Shown here one piece after another: positions 6,252 through 8,540 of a stretch of 8,540 nt of DNA. Origin of the DNA: an uncultured bacterium (GTDB taxonomy: Bacteria > Verrucomicrobiota > Kiritimatiellia > RFP12 > UBA1067); assembly GCA_902773475.1 (NCBI GenBank), contig CACYEO010000207.1, positions 1 through 8,540 of the forward strand. The letters run 5' to 3'. Numbering within the stretch: position 1 is the stretch's first letter; every line of letters starts with the position of its first letter. The translations under genes were made by a program, and so were the position numbers. The notes under the pieces were generated by a model that did not search any database, was not told the DNA's origin, and saw only the letters and a program-made list of their open reading frames with translations.

Positions 6252-7335
6252 CGCAGTCCAGAATGCGGGGCGCCCGCCGCTCGATTTCGCGGCCGCCGCC
6301 GCGCTGGTTTCGGGTGCCAAACGCATACTCGTTTCCGGCCATCTCAGCCCGGACGGGGATTCGCTCGGATCCATGATTGCGGTGCAGCGCGCTCTGTCGT
6401 CGCCGGAGCGCGCGGTCGTGGCGACTGCGGATCCGCACGCTTTCGGCGCGCCGGGATTCCTCGAAGGCGCGAAAGACATCCTCCCCCTCAGACGCCTCAA
6501 AGGGAAAAGATTCGACCTGCTCGTAAGCGTGGACTGCGCTTCGGCCGACAGGCTGCCGCCGGAGGTGCGCCCGTTCGCCGCTAAACTTCCCGTTCTGGTG
6601 ATAGACCACCACATTACAAACACGCACTTCGGGACGGTCGAACTGATCGACCCCGCCGCGTCTTCCGCCGGCGAACTTGTGTGGGAGTTCCTCAAGCGCA
6701 TGGACGCGCCTTTGGACCGCGCGGCGGCCGAGGCGCTGTGGGTGGCTATAGTCACGGATTCGGGACGCTTTGCGTACGATTCCACGCGGCCCGGCACCAT
6801 GACCGCCGCCGCAGACCTCCTTTCGCGCGGGGTCCGCACGGCGCTCATAAACGACATACTCTTCTGTTCGTTCAAGGCGAAGTCGGTCGCGCTCAAGCGC
6901 AGGGCGTGGCGGTCTCTGCACATCTGGAAAAACCGCAAGGTGGCGGAAGTGACCGTCACGCGCGAGGACTTCCGCGAAGTGCGCGGCTCGAAGGCCGACA
7001 TAGAGGACGCTGTCGAGATTCCGCGTTCCGTGGCCGGCAACGAAATCGCCCTTTTCTTCTATCAGATTCCGGACAGGACGCATGAAACGCGCGTCTCCAT
7101 ACGCACGCGCGCCCCCTGGGACGCGACGGCTCTCGCCGTGCGATTCGGCGGCGGCGGCCACCTCCGCGCGGCGGGCTGCACGGTGAAAGCGCCGCTTTCC
7201 GCCGCAAAGCGCCAGGTCCGCGCGGCCGTCGCGGAAATGATGAAAAACCGTCCTTCCCCCGAAAGCGCCAAACCCGCCCCTCCCCCGCAAGTGCAGGACG
7301 GAACGGAACCTCCGCAGGAAAGTCCCGGCAAGTGA
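6241..7335 (+). CDS. nrnA: NrnA-type DHH/DHHA1 phosphoesterase (nanoRNase / pAp phosphatase)
   Basis: The 364-residue protein belongs to the DHH superfamily, in which NrnA-like enzymes degrade 2-5-nt nanoRNA and dephosphorylate 3'-phosphoadenosine 5'-phosphate, using Mn2+. Motifs in order: SGHLSPDGDSLGS with His34, Asp38 and Asp40; DCAS with Asp98; the name-giving DHH at 122-124; TDSGRFAY with Asp173; and the DHHA1 motif FGGGGHLRAAG with His307. All expected metal ligands are present, so activity is likely. A Pro-rich disordered tail follows from about residue 337 and is not part of the catalytic fold. The ATG lies within the last codons of the aminopeptidase gene (11-base overlap) with only a weak GACGG upstream, suggesting translational coupling. 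The stop overlaps the next start as GTGA. Members acting on c-di-AMP or pApA are a possible alternative. Confidence 0.92.
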   Translation: MESDAVQNAGRPPLDFAAAAALVSGAKRILVSGHLSPDGDSLGSMIAVQRALSSPERAVVATADPHAFGAPGFLEGAKDILPLRRLKGKRFDLLVSVDCASADRLPPEVRPFAAKLPVLVIDHHITNTHFGTVELIDPAASSAGELVWEFLKRMDAPLDRAAAEALWVAIVTDSGRFAYDSTRPGTMTAAADLLSRGVRTALINDILFCSFKAKSVALKRRAWRSLHIWKNRKVAEVTVTREDFREVRGSKADIEDAVEIPRSVAGNEIALFFYQIPDRTHETRVSIRTRAPWDATALAVRFGGGGHLRAAGCTVKAPLSAAKRQVRAAVAEMMKNRPSPESAKPAPPPQVQDGTEPPQESPGK

Positions 7336-8342
7336 AAGAGATACTGATACTGACCGACGGCAAGGCCGGACACGAAAACCAGTCGCGCGCGTTCGCGCGC
7401 GCTCTCGGCCTTCCGTTCCGCGTTGTTCCGGTTTCGTTCCGTTTCCGCGGGGCGAAAGCGCTTTCGTATCTTCTCGACCGCGCCGGGACGAATCCGCTCT
7501 TTCCCGTGGAGCTGCCCCATCCGCTTCCTTCCCCCGGCGAAATCGCCGCCGTGGTCGGGACGGGCTCCGGCACGTTCTACGCCGCGAAGTCGCTTGCGAA
7601 AAAGCTCGGCGTTCCGTCCGGCGCAGTTCTTTATCCGCGCGGCTACCGCATCGGAGGTTTCGGGTGTATCCTCGCGCCGTCTTTCGACAGACCCGCGGAA
7701 AGGCCGAACGTAATCGGCATTCCGGTTAACCTTACCGCCGCAGATTCCGCTTTCTACAAAGAAGGGACGGAAAAGTTCCTTTCACGCTACAAACCGTCCG
7801 CGAAACCTGCGGCGGCGGTAATCCTAGGCGGGCCGAACAAGGCCGCTTCCATGACCGCGCAGTGGGCGAAGGAGACGCTTTCGGGCGTATTCGACGCCAC
7901 GCCGGACTGCGAACACTGGATCACGACTTCCCGCCGCACGCCCCCGGAGGTCGAGGCTGTAGTCGATTCTTTCCCGTTCGACTACAAGCTCGTCTATTCG
8001 CGCGACAGGTTCAATCCGATACCCGCGTTCGTCTCACTCGCATCGCGGCTGTTCGTTTCGGCGGAATCGACGGGTATGCTTTCAGAGGCGGTCACATACG
8101 GCTCAAGCGCAGTCTCGGCGCTCGACAATCTCGGCGCATGCCGCACGAAATTCCGCCGTTTTCTGGAAGGTCTCGTGAAGCTCGGCGCTGCGGACGTCTT
8201 CGCCCCCGGCGCGAAAGGCGGCAGCGTGAAGATCGACCTCTCGCCGCAATTCTCCCGCGCCGCGGCACTGCTTGGAATCTCCAGGAACCAAGTTCGGCAG
8301 GGCCTCGTCGCAGCACTCGAAAGAAGAACGGAAAGAGGCTGA
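7332..8342 (+). CDS. ELM1-family protein (DUF1022, mitochondrial fission ELM1-like)
   Basis: This 336-residue protein carries the hallmarks of the ELM1/DUF1022 family: DGKAGHENQS near the N-terminus (9-18), ITTSRRTPPEV (SRRTP at 200-204) and the C-terminal SAESTGMLSEAVTYG (Glu245 and Glu252 are in the conserved stretch), preceded by NPIPAFVSLASR. The C-terminal motif resembles nucleotide-sugar-binding motifs of GT-B glycosyltransferases, so a sugar-transfer role is possible. The bacterial function is not established, and the plant name reflects ELM1 in mitochondrial fission, not a role here. The start is GTG, sharing GTGA with the nrnA stop (4-base overlap), which indicates translational coupling. 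AGGAA at 7316-7320 is 11 bases upstream. No signal peptide or membrane segment is obvious. It is the last intact gene of the operon in the window. Confidence 0.9.
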   Translation: MKEILILTDGKAGHENQSRAFARALGLPFRVVPVSFRFRGAKALSYLLDRAGTNPLFPVELPHPLPSPGEIAAVVGTGSGTFYAAKSLAKKLGVPSGAVLYPRGYRIGGFGCILAPSFDRPAERPNVIGIPVNLTAADSAFYKEGTEKFLSRYKPSAKPAAAVILGGPNKAASMTAQWAKETLSGVFDATPDCEHWITTSRRTPPEVEAVVDSFPFDYKLVYSRDRFNPIPAFVSLASRLFVSAESTGMLSEAVTYGSSAVSALDNLGACRTKFRRFLEGLVKLGAADVFAPGAKGGSVKIDLSPQFSRAAALLGISRNQVRQGLVAALERRTERG

Positions 8343-8350
8343 AGGCGGAC

Positions 8351-8357
8351 AAGGGGA
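8351..8357 (+). promoter_or_regulatory. Ribosome binding site for the GTG-started fragment (AAGGGGA)
   Basis: A good purine-rich site lies seven bases before GTG 8364-8366. It supports translation of the following short frame and argues that the frame is a genuine gene start rather than chance. Confidence 0.5.
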
Positions 8358-8363
8358 AAACCG

Positions 8364-8462
8364 GTGGAATTCAGTGAACTGGTCGATTCTTTCGCAAAAC
8401 GCAACGGCATCGCGGGCCTCGCGGACAAGGGCGCATCTGTGTTTTTCACCCGGGTGGTTTGA
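8364..8462 (+). pseudogene. N-terminal fragment resembling a CesT-type type III secretion chaperone
   Basis: GTG at 8364 opens 32 codons ending in TGA at 8460-8462. The first 28 residues (FSELVDSFAKRNGIAGLADK and on to GASVFF) fit the start of small secretion chaperones of the CesT/SycE type, which begin with an amphipathic helix followed by a beta strand and are normally about 120-150 residues long. The frame then stops abruptly as the DNA turns AT-richer and repeat-like, so I read it as a gene interrupted near 8450-8465. It lies 21 bases after the ELM1-family gene and has its own ribosome site. Alternatives are a short unrelated peptide, or a gene kept alive by a frame change: the -1 frame stays open to the window edge (WFEIGNNRNNW and on). 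The family call rests on pattern recognition only. Confidence 0.4.
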
Positions 8463-8465
8463 GAT

Positions 8466-8540
8466 TGGAAACAACCGGAACAACTGGAAAAAACAACGAG
8501 CGTACGCCAAAGGAATGTTGTTTCAAACAGTTGTTTCCCA
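8466..8540. repeat. Dyad-rich repeat element, continuing off the right edge
   Basis: Three imperfect direct units follow one another: GGAAACAAC (8467-8475), GGAACAAC (8477-8484) and GGAAAAAACAAC (8486-8497). Two inverted copies lie to the right: GTTGTTTC (8517-8524) and GTTGTTTCC (8530-8538). The outer 9-base arms are perfect inverted repeats. Between the arms lies the perfect 8-base palindrome GCGTACGC (8500-8507). Composition is clearly richer in A/T than the rest of the window. This could be a transposon end, a MITE-like or REP-like element, or a large terminator-like hairpin. The window ends before its type can be decided. Confidence 0.5.

Noticed and set aside
2553..7040. A 1495-codon open frame on the minus strand, antisense to the dehydrogenase, aminopeptidase and nrnA genes
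   Set aside because: It is Arg/His/Gly/Val-rich with no recognisable domains, and the sense strand carries complete families with intact motifs. Rarity of TTA, CTA and TCA codons in GC-rich genes explains the long antisense frame.
8466..8540. A CRISPR array beginning at the right edge
   Set aside because: The repeated units are only 8-12 bases, imperfect, unevenly spaced and in both orientations, with no spacers of constant length.

Overview
The window is GC-rich DNA (about 60% by eye) with tightly packed genes, from a Gram-negative-looking bacterium. The flavour is PVC-like (Verrucomicrobiota/Lentisphaerota type). That guess rests on a plant-Deg9-like HtrA protease, an oversized acyl-CoA dehydrogenase and a possible type III secretion chaperone start. 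There is no rRNA or marker gene to confirm it, so treat the taxonomy as a weak inference.

Layout. (1) Positions 1-1013, minus strand: an exported HtrA/Deg-family serine protease. It carries a signal peptide, a complete His-Asp-Ser triad and a PDZ domain that runs off the left edge. (2) Positions 1014-1239: a divergent intergenic region with two operator-like dyads and a pair of mutually exclusive hairpins. (3) Positions 1240-8342, plus strand: five genes in one direction, namely dnaX (DNA polymerase III gamma/tau), a 678-residue acyl-CoA dehydrogenase, an M18-family aminopeptidase, an NrnA-type DHH/DHHA1 phosphoesterase and an ELM1-family (DUF1022) protein. The dnaX-dehydrogenase gap is 68 bases and the next gap is 9 bases. 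After that the genes overlap by 11 and then 4 bases, so at least the last four look like one translationally coupled operon. (4) Positions 8343-8540: a GTG-started fragment resembling the start of a CesT-type secretion chaperone. It breaks off after about 28 recognisable residues and runs into AT-richer DNA made of repeated GGAA(n)CAAC units and their inverted copies around an 8-bp palindrome.

How the genes fit together. The plus-strand operon mixes replication (dnaX), small-molecule oxidation (dehydrogenase), peptide recycling (M18), nanoRNA/pAp turnover (NrnA) and an uncharacterised GT-B-like family (ELM1). This reads as a housekeeping operon rather than a dedicated pathway. The minus-strand protease is a separate envelope quality-control function.

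The points most worth a second look are: a dnaX frameshift-like element (G AAA AAG, 5-nt spacer, 8-bp all-GC hairpin) whose -1 frame runs open into the dehydrogenase; the dyad-rich element at the right edge that appears to interrupt the chaperone-like gene; and the plant-Deg9-like protease. No CRISPR array, tRNA, rRNA or complete mobile element was seen, and nothing here amounts to a clear new defence or secretion system within the window.
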